A stretch of 64,000 bases of DNA from Candidatus Villigracilis saccharophilus (GCA_016709305.1 JADJNA010000021.1:7540-71539); one strand, 5' to 3'; positions 42,958-52,413 are shown, counted from the stretch's first letter. Made by a program: numbers and translations. The notes: generated by a model from the letters alone, not told the origin.

Positions 42958-45228
42958 TCAAAACATCATCATTTGATTCGCGGATTGTTCGACGGGGTCG
43001 TTGGATATCTGTTCTTCAAATGTTTCGCGCGTCAAGATTGGGACTTCGGAGATGGTTCGTAGGAAACGGAATTTTATGAACCGATGGTTTTTCAAACGCG
43101 CCGCGAGTGATGGGTCGCGTTCTTGCTTGTATGCGATCAACGCCGCCCGTCCGCCTGGAATGACCAGGATCGTATCATTCTCATCTGTGTGCAAGGCGCG
43201 GTCGATCAAGGCCGATACCATGACATGGAACTTCTTCACGGATATTCCATTTTCTTCCCATTGAACAAATTTATCGCGCCTGCTTGTTTTGTACTCCAGC
43301 CTTTTACCGATCGATTCGATCAGGGTGAGTATTGAGTTTAATTCCTCCCGCCGCGCAGATGCTGTATCTTCCCTGCGCAATCTCCACATGCCGCCATCTT
43401 TTTCGGCATATGAATTCAAGACCGCATAGATCAAGCCTTTTGAAGGTGTCAGCAAGCCTGTGAATTTTGGGTACAATTCATTTTCAACTTCAAGATAGAT
43501 CGCGCTTTTATTCTTCTGTAAATACTTAACGACCTCAATTTCCACGCGGTCGGAAAGCGCTTCTGGCGGTTGGACGACATCCTGGTGCGGCGCGTTTTGA
43601 TCGCCACGCCGAGTGGCCGCTTCAGCGCCTTTCTTATCTGCGGCTGGTCTCAATCCCCACATACCTGTTTCGATATTTTCGCCCGCTGAATAATGGATAA
43701 ATCTGCCCTCATCTTTTAGCGCGGCTTCAAACAGCTTGCTTGTTTTTCGCAGGGCTTCATCAAATTCATGTTCAGGCAGTTTAAGAGCGTGTGCTTCAGC
43801 TAATTTAATTAAACCCGCCGCGTGAATGTGTAGATAATTAGCCGGCTCACCGCGTGCCGAGAGATAGGCATGAATTGCGTTTTGCAGATCCGTTACATTC
43901 CCTGGCTGCGCTTTTTGTTTTTGCTCATTCTTCCAAATAACTTGAACTGCATCATGTTCGGTACGCATGGCTACGCTTTGCAGCGCGAAAGTGGATGCGC
44001 TCGCTGCGCTAAATGCGGATGTGAGAAAGGCAGGTTCAGGTTCAGGCAATAAGGCAAAAAATGGAGTTCCATCCGGAAGCAGGTCGCTTAGGTGATTGAA
44101 CGCCGAATGCAATGCGGTTGCGTTCCAGGCCCAATCATATCGGCGGCGGCGCAGGGCAACTTTGTACGGCTCAAGCGCCTCCTTGCCCCACAACCAGCCT
44201 GCCCACAGCGCGCAGAGAGTCCAAAAGGCTTGATTAGGACGAGGAACAGAACCAATTACAGCGGATATTGGTATTTCCTTTTTTACGATCCGAGCCAGAT
44301 CCTTTAACCGACCTTCATAGATCAAGATGCCGCCACTCTCAGGGATCTTCATGGGCCACGCTTCACACGTGACCGCTGAGCCTGTTTCTGTCCACAGTGT
44401 TAATCCACGCTCGAGCATCATCCAGATGTTATGTTCGCGGAATTGAGCGGGTGTGCTCAATTGTTTTGGCCGTGGACGTTCCGCGGGGTGCGCCCAGAGC
44501 GTATTGCCTGCATCACATGCCAGCAGGGTCAATGCGGTCAACGCGCGCTTTCTTTCAGCAGGTAGATTTATACTGTCCAGGCGGTTAATGATGGTTGTCA
44601 GTACGTACAATGGGCGCGGTAAATAATGTTGAATGGCTTCTTCAGCGTATTGGCGGTCTTCATTATTTAATGCTGCAACTTTTTCGAAGGCGCGGGCGCG
44701 GTGTAATGTGTCTGTTTCGGCGATCTTCCATGCGCGTTCAATATCTTCCGCTGAGACAATTCGTTCGCCTGAGTCGCCGCAGTGACTGCATTCATAAATA
44801 CGCGCGTAGGGAGCTTTATCACCTTTGCGCCATAAATAGGAATGAGCCTGTATATGCTGGCCGCATCTTTCGCAGGAGGTGAGATAAAGGGATTGCAGGT
44901 GACCTGCCAGCCTTTCATCCCCTTTTTTTACTGCGCCCAGGTTTGCGAGAGCGGCTGTGAATTCGGACTGCGCGGGCGGGTTGGCGGATATTTCGAGCAG
45001 AAAACGGGTGACCGGATTATTCGCAGTTACAAGCACGCGATAACCGCTGCGTGCGGCTTCCAGAACCAGCCGCGGGGAAAATCCGAATGGGTCAAGCAGC
45101 CAGGCTGAGGGACGGTCCAGATGCGATAGCCAGGCAGAGACCACTCCTTCTTCAAATACAGGCAAAAATCGCGAGAGCGGGCCGGAATCTGCGCGGTTGA
45201 ATCCAGGGATATAAGGTTGAAGATCCAT
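42958..45228 (-). CDS. DNA-methyltransferase-like protein lacking a catalytic motif
   Basis: 756 residues. WLLDPFGFSPRLVLEAARSGYRVL resembles the SAM-binding motif I of DUF1156-type DNA methylases (DPFxGxG) and is followed by NNPVTRFLLE. A zinc ribbon follows (CERCG ... YECSHCG, ~115-145). The expected catalytic DPPY is not found; the corresponding place reads VIGSVPRPNQAFWTL. The C-terminal ~250 residues (EIEVVKYLQKNKSAIYLEVE) form a winged-helix-like part. It may bind DNA without methylating. Upstream of the CAP gene; no restriction gene nearby. Confidence 0.5.
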   Translation of the reverse strand: MDLQPYIPGFNRADSGPLSRFLPVFEEGVVSAWLSHLDRPSAWLLDPFGFSPRLVLEAARSGYRVLVTANNPVTRFLLEISANPPAQSEFTAALANLGAVKKGDERLAGHLQSLYLTSCERCGQHIQAHSYLWRKGDKAPYARIYECSHCGDSGERIVSAEDIERAWKIAETDTLHRARAFEKVAALNNEDRQYAEEAIQHYLPRPLYVLTTIINRLDSINLPAERKRALTALTLLACDAGNTLWAHPAERPRPKQLSTPAQFREHNIWMMLERGLTLWTETGSAVTCEAWPMKIPESGGILIYEGRLKDLARIVKKEIPISAVIGSVPRPNQAFWTLCALWAGWLWGKEALEPYKVALRRRRYDWAWNATALHSAFNHLSDLLPDGTPFFALLPEPEPAFLTSAFSAASASTFALQSVAMRTEHDAVQVIWKNEQKQKAQPGNVTDLQNAIHAYLSARGEPANYLHIHAAGLIKLAEAHALKLPEHEFDEALRKTSKLFEAALKDEGRFIHYSAGENIETGMWGLRPAADKKGAEAATRRGDQNAPHQDVVQPPEALSDRVEIEVVKYLQKNKSAIYLEVENELYPKFTGLLTPSKGLIYAVLNSYAEKDGGMWRLRREDTASARREELNSILTLIESIGKRLEYKTSRRDKFVQWEENGISVKKFHVMVSALIDRALHTDENDTILVIPGGRAALIAYKQERDPSLAARLKNHRFIKFRFLRTISEVPILTRETFEEQISNDPVEQSANQMMMF

Positions 45229-45270
45229 CTCGGGTAAGTATACATCTCCATGGAGAAATCTTTTAAGATT

Positions 45271-46242
45271 TTATTTTTCCAGCGGATATGAAATTGCGCT
45301 GCCTGGTGTGGAATTCATGTCAATTTCAATGGCGGAGAGCAGGATCTGGATCCCAAGGATCACAGAAAGTGTCGGGAGCATGACTGTGCCAGTTGGGGCG
45401 GCGATATTTTGGCTGGCGTATTGGATCCATTTAACGCTCCCGAACATCCCGCCGAATAATAAAAGCGGGATTCCGACCAGCAGATATAGGGACATCATCG
45501 AAAAGTCGTAGATGTAATATCTTAATAAGATGCGGCGAAAAAAAGTAGCCAGTAATTTTGAGGGAAATTCAAATAAAGTGCGCCGAATGGAGAGCTGCGA
45601 GGTTTCAGTTCCATACCGGGCGGGAATGGAGATGTCCATCACCAATGCGCCAAGCAGATATAAATTTGCGAGCATGGAGGTTTCAAAATAATAGCGGCGG
45701 TCTATTTTGTTAAGCGGCAGTTGCGCGAGGATTTCAGCCCGAATGGCCAGAAAGCCGTTTGTTGGGTCGAAGATATTCCAATAGCCTGTCGCCGCCTTGG
45801 ATAGAAAGCTTAACCCAAGATTACCAACGCGGCGAATAAAGGGCATTTTTTGCAAGGATTGAAAATCACGGAAGCGGTTGCCTTTGACGTAGTCAGCTTT
45901 CCCCTGGATCAAGGGCGTGATCAGCGCGGGAATTTGATCTGGGTCCATTTGTCCATCACCGTCGAGCTTGACGATGATCTGCGCGCCAAGTTCAAGCGCC
46001 TTGCCAAAGCCGCTGATCATGGCTCCACCAACGCCCTGGTTTTGTGTGTGCTTAATCAGTGTGATGCGTGTATCTTTTTGGGCGGCGGCGGTTATCACAT
46101 CTGCTGAAGCATCGGGGGAAGCGTCATCAATAACGATAATATACTTAATAAAGGGGGGCAGCCCATTTAGCACGGATTGAATATCGCGCTCCACCCGATA
46201 CGCGGGGATCACAGCGGCGATGTCAAATTTTGTAAAATCCAT
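45271..46242 (-). CDS. Family 2 glycosyltransferase with C-terminal membrane helices
   Basis: 323 residues. ATG 46242 (MDFTKFDIAAVIPAY); upstream frame lacks a start with RBS. GT-A motifs: VIPAYRVERDIQSVL, VIDDASPDASADV, VKLDGDGQMDPDQIPAL (DxD region) and a QxxRR-like region near NKIDRRYYFE. Two hydrophobic helices (SLYLLVGIPLLLFGGMFG, LPTLSVILGIQILLSAIE) resemble DPMS/ArnC-like enzymes that use a polyprenyl phosphate. Divergent from the response-regulator gene. Confidence 0.88.
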   Translation of the reverse strand: MDFTKFDIAAVIPAYRVERDIQSVLNGLPPFIKYIIVIDDASPDASADVITAAAQKDTRITLIKHTQNQGVGGAMISGFGKALELGAQIIVKLDGDGQMDPDQIPALITPLIQGKADYVKGNRFRDFQSLQKMPFIRRVGNLGLSFLSKAATGYWNIFDPTNGFLAIRAEILAQLPLNKIDRRYYFETSMLANLYLLGALVMDISIPARYGTETSQLSIRRTLFEFPSKLLATFFRRILLRYYIYDFSMMSLYLLVGIPLLLFGGMFGSVKWIQYASQNIAAPTGTVMLPTLSVILGIQILLSAIEIDMNSTPGSAISYPLEK

Positions 46243-46292
46243 GAAAACGATTGTAATCGAAAAGGTGATAGAATCGCGTGAAGGAAAAAAAT

Positions 46293-47462
46293 ATGGCAAC
46301 CGGGGAACGCATACTGATTGTAGAAAGTGATCCAGATATTGCCGATTTGATCGCAAGGCAATCGCTCCAGCCGCTTGGGTATCAAGTGATTGTCATGGGC
46401 GATCCAGCTTCTGCGCTTATGAGTGCGGTTCAGACTCCCCCGGAGTTGATCATTGCTAATATTAATTTACCTGGTCTGAGCGGGAAAGACCTGCTAACGG
46501 CATTGAATTCTCATGGTGTTCAATCACCTTTGATCGTTATTGCAGAAAAAAAGCAGGAAGCGGATGCGATCCAGGCGTTTCGTTTGGGTGCGTCGGATGT
46601 GATTTTTTGGCCTGTGCGCGATACAGAAGTGGTCTCCATTGTTGAGCGAGCTTTACGGCAAACCAAGGAGAAACGCGAACGGTTAAAATTGGATTTACAG
46701 TTAAAATCCGCGAATGAGGAACAACAGAAGAGATTGCGCGATCTGACCACGATCGTGACCATGGTTAAGTCAGTGATTTCGATCACCGATCAACGTCTGT
46801 TATTTGACCGAATTCTGGAAAATGTATTACAGCTGGCTGAGGCGGATATTTGCTGGCTTATGCTGCGAGATGAACGCACCAAAACCTATCTACTTCGTTC
46901 CCAGCGTAATCTGCCTGAAGCTTGGGCGAAGAAAATGAATCAACCGCTTGATGATGGGATCAGTTCTCTGGTTGCCCAATCTGGACATAGTCTGCTGATG
47001 AATGGTTCGCCTCTGCAAAAGTTTAAGGTTGCGGCTCTCGGCAAGGCGGTTGGTGTGATCCCGATCAAGATCCAAAATGAGGTGATCGGTCTATTAATTG
47101 CTGTGCGAAAAAAAGACCGTGAAATAAACCGCGACGGGCAGATTTTGCTTGAAGCAATGGCGGATTTTGCTTCCATTTCGCTGGTGAATGCACGCCTGTT
47201 CCGTGCATTGGAGCAAACTGCTGAAAATGCGCGAACGGGAGAGAAGCATCGTCACGCCGCGCTTGATGCGATGCGCGAAGTCATTCACGGAGAACTGCAG
47301 GCAGCTGGGTATCCTCTTAACTTTGTGTTGACAGAAATGCCCGGCGCGCTTAATGCAGAACAGAAACAAGCACTTCGATCAGTTCAGGAGGCATTAAGCC
47401 GCCTCTCACGCTCATCTGAAAATACAATGATTCCTGCTTCACCAAAAAATAAATCATCATAG
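46293..47462 (+). CDS. Pseudo-receiver plus GAF-domain regulator
   Basis: 389 residues. Start ATG 46293 after GAAGGA; a GTG at 46278 is less likely. Residues 1-~125: receiver domain (RILIVESDPD), but the phospho-acceptor Asp is Asn56 (LIIANINLPG), so it should not be phosphorylated. A coiled linker follows, then a GAF domain (~170-315: VLQLAEADICWLML, VIPIKIQNEVIGLLIAV), then a C-terminal helical dimerisation-like part (HRHAALDAMREVIHGEL). No DNA-binding domain or kinase. 5 bp upstream of the kinase gene. Confidence 0.85.
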   Translation: MATGERILIVESDPDIADLIARQSLQPLGYQVIVMGDPASALMSAVQTPPELIIANINLPGLSGKDLLTALNSHGVQSPLIVIAEKKQEADAIQAFRLGASDVIFWPVRDTEVVSIVERALRQTKEKRERLKLDLQLKSANEEQQKRLRDLTTIVTMVKSVISITDQRLLFDRILENVLQLAEADICWLMLRDERTKTYLLRSQRNLPEAWAKKMNQPLDDGISSLVAQSGHSLLMNGSPLQKFKVAALGKAVGVIPIKIQNEVIGLLIAVRKKDREINRDGQILLEAMADFASISLVNARLFRALEQTAENARTGEKHRHAALDAMREVIHGELQAAGYPLNFVLTEMPGALNAEQKQALRSVQEALSRLSRSSENTMIPASPKNKSS

Positions 47463-47467
47463 AACCT

Positions 47468-48916
47468 ATGCCAGAAAAGGAGCCCATCCTAGTAGCACTC
47501 AATCCATCTCCAATTTTGGATTTAATGGAGCGTACTTTGCGGGCGGCAGGTTTTGATGTGGCGATCGCCCACGACCATTCCGGTCTGGAGCGTTGCGTTC
47601 AGGAAACGATACCCGTTCTATTGATCATTGGCGAAAAGTTTGCAGATCAGGATGGGTTATCTGTTTCAAGCAATCTGCTGTTGCGTTTTCCAACATTACC
47701 CATTATTTTATATGCGGATCGAGATTCGATCGAGCTTGTCAAGGCTGTTCTAAAACGAGGATTGAGCGGCTACCTATATCCACCGCTTAAAATGCAGGAT
47801 ATTGTTGATGAAGTCCAGAAGAATCTGACCCGGGCAAGACAACTGGGAGATTGGGTGCGGCGGGAAGTAAAACGCACGACTTCTTCACTTTCCGAAAAAG
47901 CTGCCATCTCTGAAGCGGAGCGTGGAAAACTCGAAGCGATCATCGCGAATATCCAGGATGGCGTGATCGTTATTGATGATAATCAGAAGATTTTATTGGT
48001 GAATCGATCTGTATGCGATGTTTTTAGTTTGAATGAGAAAGAGATCGCAGGCAAATTCCTTGCGGACATCATCCCCAACGCGGATTTGAAGAACATGCTG
48101 CACCTTTCGAGTAAAAGCCCATTGAAAAACCATGAGATCAATTTTGAGGATGGTCGTGTATTTAATGCGCAATACACTCCCATCCCAAAAATCGGCGCGG
48201 CCGTGACCATACAGGATATTTCATATCTCAAGCAGCTCGATCGTTTAAAGAACGATTTTATTTACACCGTTTCCCATGACCTTCGTTCACCTTTGACATC
48301 CATCCTCGGATATGCAGAACTGATCGAACGGATCGGCCCTTTAAATCAAAACCAACAGGATTTTTTGCGCCGCTTGCAGGGAAGTACCCAGCATATTACC
48401 AATTTAGTGAATGACCTGCTTGATCTTGGAAGCCTCGAAGCAGGTTTTGATACTTTACGGGAGACTGTTCAGCTTGAAAACGTTTTGAAGAACTCCCTGG
48501 ACATGTTCGATGCTCAGATAAAGAAAAAGAATATCAATCTTTCCAGTCATATTGAGACTTCGCTAAAGCCGATCTTTGCAAACCCGATTCGAATTCGCCA
48601 AATGGTCGATAACCTGGTTGGGAATGCGCTCAAATATACGCCGGATTATGGGGATGTCCAGACCATCCTGTTGATGCAAGACAGCCAGATCATACTCAAA
48701 GTTCAAGATAGTGGTCCGGGCATTCCACCTCAAGAGCAAAGCCACGTTTTTGATAAATTCTATCGCGCCACCAATGCTCCTGATGGGGTACGAGGTTCTG
48801 GTTTAGGGCTGGCGATCGTAAAATCAGTTGTGGAAAGCCATCAGGGACGAGTTTGGGTGGAGGCAAATGCAGAGAAAGGTTCGTTGTTTATCGTGATTCT
48901 ACCCACAATGGATTAA
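47468..48916 (+). CDS. Sensor histidine kinase with degenerate receiver and PAS domains
   Basis: 482 residues. Receiver-like N-terminus (1-~125) with Gly55 where the Asp should be and no acidic pocket (ILVALNPSP). PAS (~155-260: LEAIIANIQDGVIVIDDNQ), H-box TVSHDLRSPLTSILGY (His ~270), N box NLVGNALKY, G1 DSGPGIPP, F FDKFYRATN and G2 GSGLGLAIVKSVV. The catalytic kinase appears intact. It probably acts on a separate response regulator. 5 bp after the GAF gene, same operon; a hairpin follows the stop. Confidence 0.92.
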   Translation: MPEKEPILVALNPSPILDLMERTLRAAGFDVAIAHDHSGLERCVQETIPVLLIIGEKFADQDGLSVSSNLLLRFPTLPIILYADRDSIELVKAVLKRGLSGYLYPPLKMQDIVDEVQKNLTRARQLGDWVRREVKRTTSSLSEKAAISEAERGKLEAIIANIQDGVIVIDDNQKILLVNRSVCDVFSLNEKEIAGKFLADIIPNADLKNMLHLSSKSPLKNHEINFEDGRVFNAQYTPIPKIGAAVTIQDISYLKQLDRLKNDFIYTVSHDLRSPLTSILGYAELIERIGPLNQNQQDFLRRLQGSTQHITNLVNDLLDLGSLEAGFDTLRETVQLENVLKNSLDMFDAQIKKKNINLSSHIETSLKPIFANPIRIRQMVDNLVGNALKYTPDYGDVQTILLMQDSQIILKVQDSGPGIPPQEQSHVFDKFYRATNAPDGVRGSGLGLAIVKSVVESHQGRVWVEANAEKGSLFIVILPTMD

Positions 48917-48945
48917 TAAAAGTTCATGATCAGGTGATTAAATAC

Positions 48946-48979
48946 GCCGCCGCCAAGTAAGAACTTGACGGCGGCTTTC
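48946..48979 (+). terminator. Terminator of the signalling operon
   Basis: GCCGCCGCCAAG (48946-48957)/CTTGACGGCGGC (48964-48975), one mismatch, then TTTC. Beyond it to 49110 I see only purine-rich AGGAGGAG words and no gene. Confidence 0.6.
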
Positions 48980-49110
48980 GCCAAAGGAGGAGACTAGGAG
49001 GAGCATTTTGGAGGTGTCTTTGTTCCGTCTCCGCCCTTATATTATTACATTTCCTGTTTTTCAACCATCGTCAAATGTCACGCATTAGTTGTGACAATAT
49101 TCACAAATGT

Positions 49111-49527
49111 TTATAGATTGTGAAGGTATGTGAGTGTTTGGGCAATGGCTTCCTCGACAGTGGAATATTCCTGTATTGTTAGTGCCTGATCCGGGTTGCC
49201 GGTGATCATTTTTGAGACCCTGCGCTCTTTTTTGTGTATACATAATACCGGTTTTTGAATGGTCAGAGCGTAGCCGATCTCATATCCCACACCGTGTGAC
49301 GGCACGCTGACTTCCGCGATCAAAACATCGCAATTTTTTATCCAATTCACATCGCGTTCATATACATCTTGCGGTACAAGTATTCTTTCCTTTTCCATGA
49401 CTTCTGACTGCGCCAGATGCGAGGTGGGAATTTCGTGTCCGTCAGCCATTAGCGCGGCTACGATTTCTTGATAGACAGGTTCGAACTCCCGTCCGCCTGT
49501 AATGGAACATGCAAAATAAAGATTCAT
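49111..49527 (-). CDS. Nucleoside 2-deoxyribosyltransferase-family protein (DNPH1-like)
   Basis: 138 residues. The opening MNLYFACSITGGREF and motif VLIAEVSVPSHGVGYEIGYALT (with catalytic Glu) match the family that hydrolyses the N-glycosidic bond of 2'-deoxynucleoside 5'-monophosphates. Its start overlaps the end of the preceding membrane-protein gene by 4 bp (ATGA), the last gene of a four-gene operon with translin-like and DUF3467 proteins. Confidence 0.82.
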   Translation of the reverse strand: MNLYFACSITGGREFEPVYQEIVAALMADGHEIPTSHLAQSEVMEKERILVPQDVYERDVNWIKNCDVLIAEVSVPSHGVGYEIGYALTIQKPVLCIHKKERRVSKMITGNPDQALTIQEYSTVEEAIAQTLTYLHNL

Positions 49528-50138
49528 TTTTTATTGGTGGGGAGCCGTGAAAGGATTGAGTTATTGCGTTTGGGCTGAGCGCTGACAGCCCCGGCGCCTG
49601 TGCGCATGCTTTCCATTTCTGAACTGAAACGCATCCAATCGTTAACAACGATCACAAAATGCGGGGTATTATCCTTGAAAAACAGCGGCGAAAGGAACAA
49701 CTTTAAAAAAGATCTCGGCATGGGGTGCCCATTCAGTTCGAGCACAAGTGCGGTCATTTTTGCAAGCGGTTGGATAATTTCCGCCTGCCATTTTGAGATG
49801 CTTTGAGACGGGAACAATGCCCCAAAATTAGCCGAGGACGCCCGGAAAAATCGTTTGTATGAAATGTTGAGCCGTAATAATGGCGTGGCCAGACGCAGAT
49901 GATCGCTGAAGGGCTGTACGTATGCACCTTTGCGCGCGATCAAAAATAAAAGCCCAAGAAATAGATTTAGCACGCCGATACTGGCGAATGTGAGCCAGCG
50001 CCATTGCTCAAATCCCCAAGAATAGAGCGCCCACGATAAAGCCAGCAAGGCAAGCCCGATCGTAAAGATCGCCGGCCACCACAGGTCGATCATGCGCGTA
50101 TAGAGTACCAGTGGATAACGCCGCCCGCCCTTTGCCAT
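49524..50138 (-). CDS. Two-helix membrane protein of unknown function
   Basis: 204 residues. Two membrane helices near the N-terminus (WWPAIFTIGLALLALSWAL, GVLNLFLGLLFLIA), then a soluble beta-rich part: HLRLATPLLRLNISYKRFFRA with SKWQAEIIQPLAKMTALVLEL, ending in a polar tail. The post-membrane region looks like a bacterial PH-like fold but I am not sure. Between the translin-like gene (3-bp gap) and the DNPH1-like gene (4-bp overlap). Confidence 0.6.
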   Translation of the reverse strand: MAKGGRRYPLVLYTRMIDLWWPAIFTIGLALLALSWALYSWGFEQWRWLTFASIGVLNLFLGLLFLIARKGAYVQPFSDHLRLATPLLRLNISYKRFFRASSANFGALFPSQSISKWQAEIIQPLAKMTALVLELNGHPMPRSFLKLFLSPLFFKDNTPHFVIVVNDWMRFSSEMESMRTGAGAVSAQPKRNNSILSRLPTNKK

Positions 50139-50141
50139 TTT

Positions 50142-50828
50142 TTATTTAATATCCTGCGAAGGATGCGGGACTGCGCTTCCTTGCGTATCCGGTTGGTTGC
50201 TGTTTAATTGAATGATCAACTTCCCTATGGCTTGTTCAAGGTGTTCGCCTTTCAGGCTGAAGGTGATGTCTCCGCGTGTTTTTTCAATGATGCCGCGGGC
50301 AAGATCTGTCTGACGGCGCAAGCCATTGGTGATGGCATCTGGATAATCCATGGTGACCATGACTGAATAGATCTCATCCATGATACCCAGCAGCCGTTCA
50401 ACCTCCGGAGAATATCCATGACGAAGGATATCCAAGCTGCGTCGGCGTAATTCGCCGACGACTTCTGCCAACCCGTTGAGATAGGTTGAGGGCTCAACGA
50501 TCAGTTCTGCGGGAGTCAGAAGCGGCTCATTCCGGATTAAGGCGCAGGTAACATTTGCTTCAACAAATTCCTTGAGCGCATCCTGTGTGTAGCCGGCGTA
50601 GAACAGGTCAGGATAATTGGCAAGTGAATTGCGAAGCGTATCTGCCAGTTGACGCGCTTCCTCAAGATGCGAATTCATGACATCGGTTTCATCACGATGC
50701 ACGGCGCGGATGGCGAGCGAACAGGCGCGGGTTAATTGACGAGCCTGTGCGAGCGCCTGGTCACGCGCTGAAGTGCGCGCATCAAAGATCTTTCGGATCT
50801 GGTCTGTGATCTGTTCAAGTTTATGCAT
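50142..50828 (-). CDS. Translin-family protein (COG2178-like)
   Basis: 228 residues, all-helical. Family features: RACSLAIRAVHRDET, GYTQDALKEFVEANVTCAL, the motif VVGELRRRSLDILRHG and IYSVMVTMDYPDAITNGLRRQTDLARGIIEKTRGDI. The last includes a conserved acidic/Arg cluster used for RNA binding and, in trax-like relatives, catalysis. Translins are octameric nucleic-acid-binding proteins; in prokaryotes they are mainly archaeal, with few bacterial cases. Operon with DUF3467 (7 bp upstream). Confidence 0.88.
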   Translation of the reverse strand: MHKLEQITDQIRKIFDARTSARDQALAQARQLTRACSLAIRAVHRDETDVMNSHLEEARQLADTLRNSLANYPDLFYAGYTQDALKEFVEANVTCALIRNEPLLTPAELIVEPSTYLNGLAEVVGELRRRSLDILRHGYSPEVERLLGIMDEIYSVMVTMDYPDAITNGLRRQTDLARGIIEKTRGDITFSLKGEHLEQAIGKLIIQLNSNQPDTQGSAVPHPSQDIK

Positions 50829-50835
50829 GTTTATC

Positions 50836-51174
50836 CTACGGTTCTTTGGGTGGATCGGGCGGCTGTTGAAATGGGCGGAAAAGATTATCTGCCAGGGTGG
50901 TATTGGTTGGCAGGTGAATTTCTCCGAACGCAGCTTCGTAGCGTGTTATGTTATCGGTCAGGGCGCGTACCAATAGTTTGGCGCTAAGTGGGGTCATGAC
51001 GACTCTGGAGCGGATCTTTGCTTTTGGTTCGCCCGGCAGGAGATGGGCAAAATCGATCACGATGTCAGCGGGGGAGTGGGCGATGCGCGCGAGATTGGCG
51101 TACACAATTTCTAGTTCTGCGGGAGCCTCCAGAACAGGACCGGTCTGTTTGGGAGGTGGTTGTGGTATGGTCAT
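50836..51174 (-). CDS. DUF3467-family protein
   Basis: 112 residues. Core LEIVYANLARIAHSPADIVIDFAHLLPG and RVVMTPLSAKLLVRALTDNITRYEAAFG match DUF3467, small proteins of unknown function often near RNA- or nucleotide-related genes. Pro-rich tail PFQQPPDPPKEP. First gene of the four-gene operon. Confidence 0.88.
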   Translation of the reverse strand: MTIPQPPPKQTGPVLEAPAELEIVYANLARIAHSPADIVIDFAHLLPGEPKAKIRSRVVMTPLSAKLLVRALTDNITRYEAAFGEIHLPTNTTLADNLFRPFQQPPDPPKEP

Positions 51175-51251
51175 GAGATTATCCGTTTCTTGTTTAATGA
51201 TAATGTGGCCGTTTGATCAAGGCGTTGCTTGTGATGAATCAAATTTATTGC

Positions 51252-51290
51252 ACAGACTTCGGAAGTTCACTTGCTTTCCGAAGTCTGTGG
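51252..51290 (-). terminator. Terminator of ssb
   Basis: CACAGACTTCGGAA (51252-51265)/TTCCGAAGTCTGTG (51277-51290): perfect 14-bp stem; AATAAATTT follows on the minus strand. Confidence 0.7.
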
Positions 51291-51297
51291 GCATTAT

Positions 51298-51729
51298 TTA
51301 GAAAGGAATATCGTCTTCCGAAGGGCCTTCGAACTCCTGACCGCCTCCGCCCGGAATTGGACCGCTTTCACCGACTTCACCTCGTGCTGAAAGAAAGCGT
51401 ACTGTATTGGCTGTGATCTCAAATGAGGAACCGGACGTGCCATCCTGTTTGGTCCAAATCTTTGGACCGCCCGTATTCGGGTCTGCGCTGATACGGCCTT
51501 CAACCAATACTTTGCTGCCTTTTTTCAAATATTGATTACAAATTTCAGCTTGTTTGCCCCATGCGGTGACCCGAAACCAAATGGTTTTTTTTACTTTTTC
51601 ACCATTGGCGCTTGTATAGGATTCGCTTACGGCAACGGAAAAACTAGTGACCGCCTGTCCTGAAGGTGTATAACGCATCTCAGGATCTCGACCAAGATTG
51701 CCGGCTAAAATTGTTGTATGAAATGTCAT
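51298..51729 (-). CDS. ssb: Single-stranded DNA-binding protein
   Basis: 143 residues. OB fold: TILAGNLGRDPEMRYTPSGQ, VAVSESYTSANGEKVKKTIW, GSKVLVEGRISADPN; acidic C-terminus ends DDIPF, the partner-binding tip of SSB. A glycine-rich linker (GPIPGGGGQEF) precedes it. ATG 51729 follows GGAGAATCC. Shorter than E. coli Ssb (178 aa). Monocistronic. Confidence 0.94.
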   Translation of the reverse strand: MTFHTTILAGNLGRDPEMRYTPSGQAVTSFSVAVSESYTSANGEKVKKTIWFRVTAWGKQAEICNQYLKKGSKVLVEGRISADPNTGGPKIWTKQDGTSGSSFEITANTVRFLSARGEVGESGPIPGGGGQEFEGPSEDDIPF

Positions 51730-51875
51730 GGGGATTCTCCTTGGGGGTTAAGGTACCCGCCGAATTACGGCGGGGGAAATATTTCAAAATCTATTTTACA
51801 CCACTACGTATTTTGTAAGAAAGGAGTTTATGGGATTGTCTGGTTATAAATTCTTATACTTTATCGGAGGAAAAT

Positions 51876-52408
51876 ATGACTGAGTCTGCTCCAAAAAGGT
51901 ATCACCCTGCCCATGTCGCCATTCACTGGCTGATGGCTTTACTGGTTATTATGATGCTGGGTATCGGTAAATTTGTCATGCCGGGCATATCTCCAGATGA
52001 CCCGCAGAAGGTGATGATGCTGCAAAGTCATACCTATATTGGCGGATTTATTGCTCTTCTGCTTGTTATCCGTGTTGTTCTATTTTTGCTTTCAAACGCC
52101 CCGCGCCTGCCGATGCCGGGAACGCTTTCCTCAATATCATTGCAAAAGCGACCCATGGTTTTTTATATCTCTTCCTGCTTGGTATGGCTGCCAGCGGACT
52201 TGGTTTATTCCAACAGGTCGATTTGCCCGCTGTTTTCAGTGCGGCCAAGCCTTATCCTTCCAACTTCTTTGAATACCTGCCCCGTATGGGGCATGGGTTG
52301 ACCTCATGGCTGCTGTTGGCACTTGTTGCTCTTCATTTTGGCGCGGCGATGTATCATCAGTTTATTAAGAAAGATAACCTGCTTGCCCGCATGTGGTTCG
52401 GCAAGTAA
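51876..52408 (+). CDS. Cytochrome b561-family protein, frameshifted
   Basis: About 177 residues after correction. Haem-ligand His in AHVAIHWLMALLV, SHTYIGGFIALLL, KATHGFLYLFLL (second frame) and ALHFGAAMYHQF; four helices. The break is at the GGG of 52118-52120; one extra G gives MPGNAFLNIIAKATHG. Both frames then make one b561-like protein, an electron carrier across the membrane. Start ATG 51876 after GGAGG. Confidence 0.8.
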
Positions 52409-52413
52409 ATACG

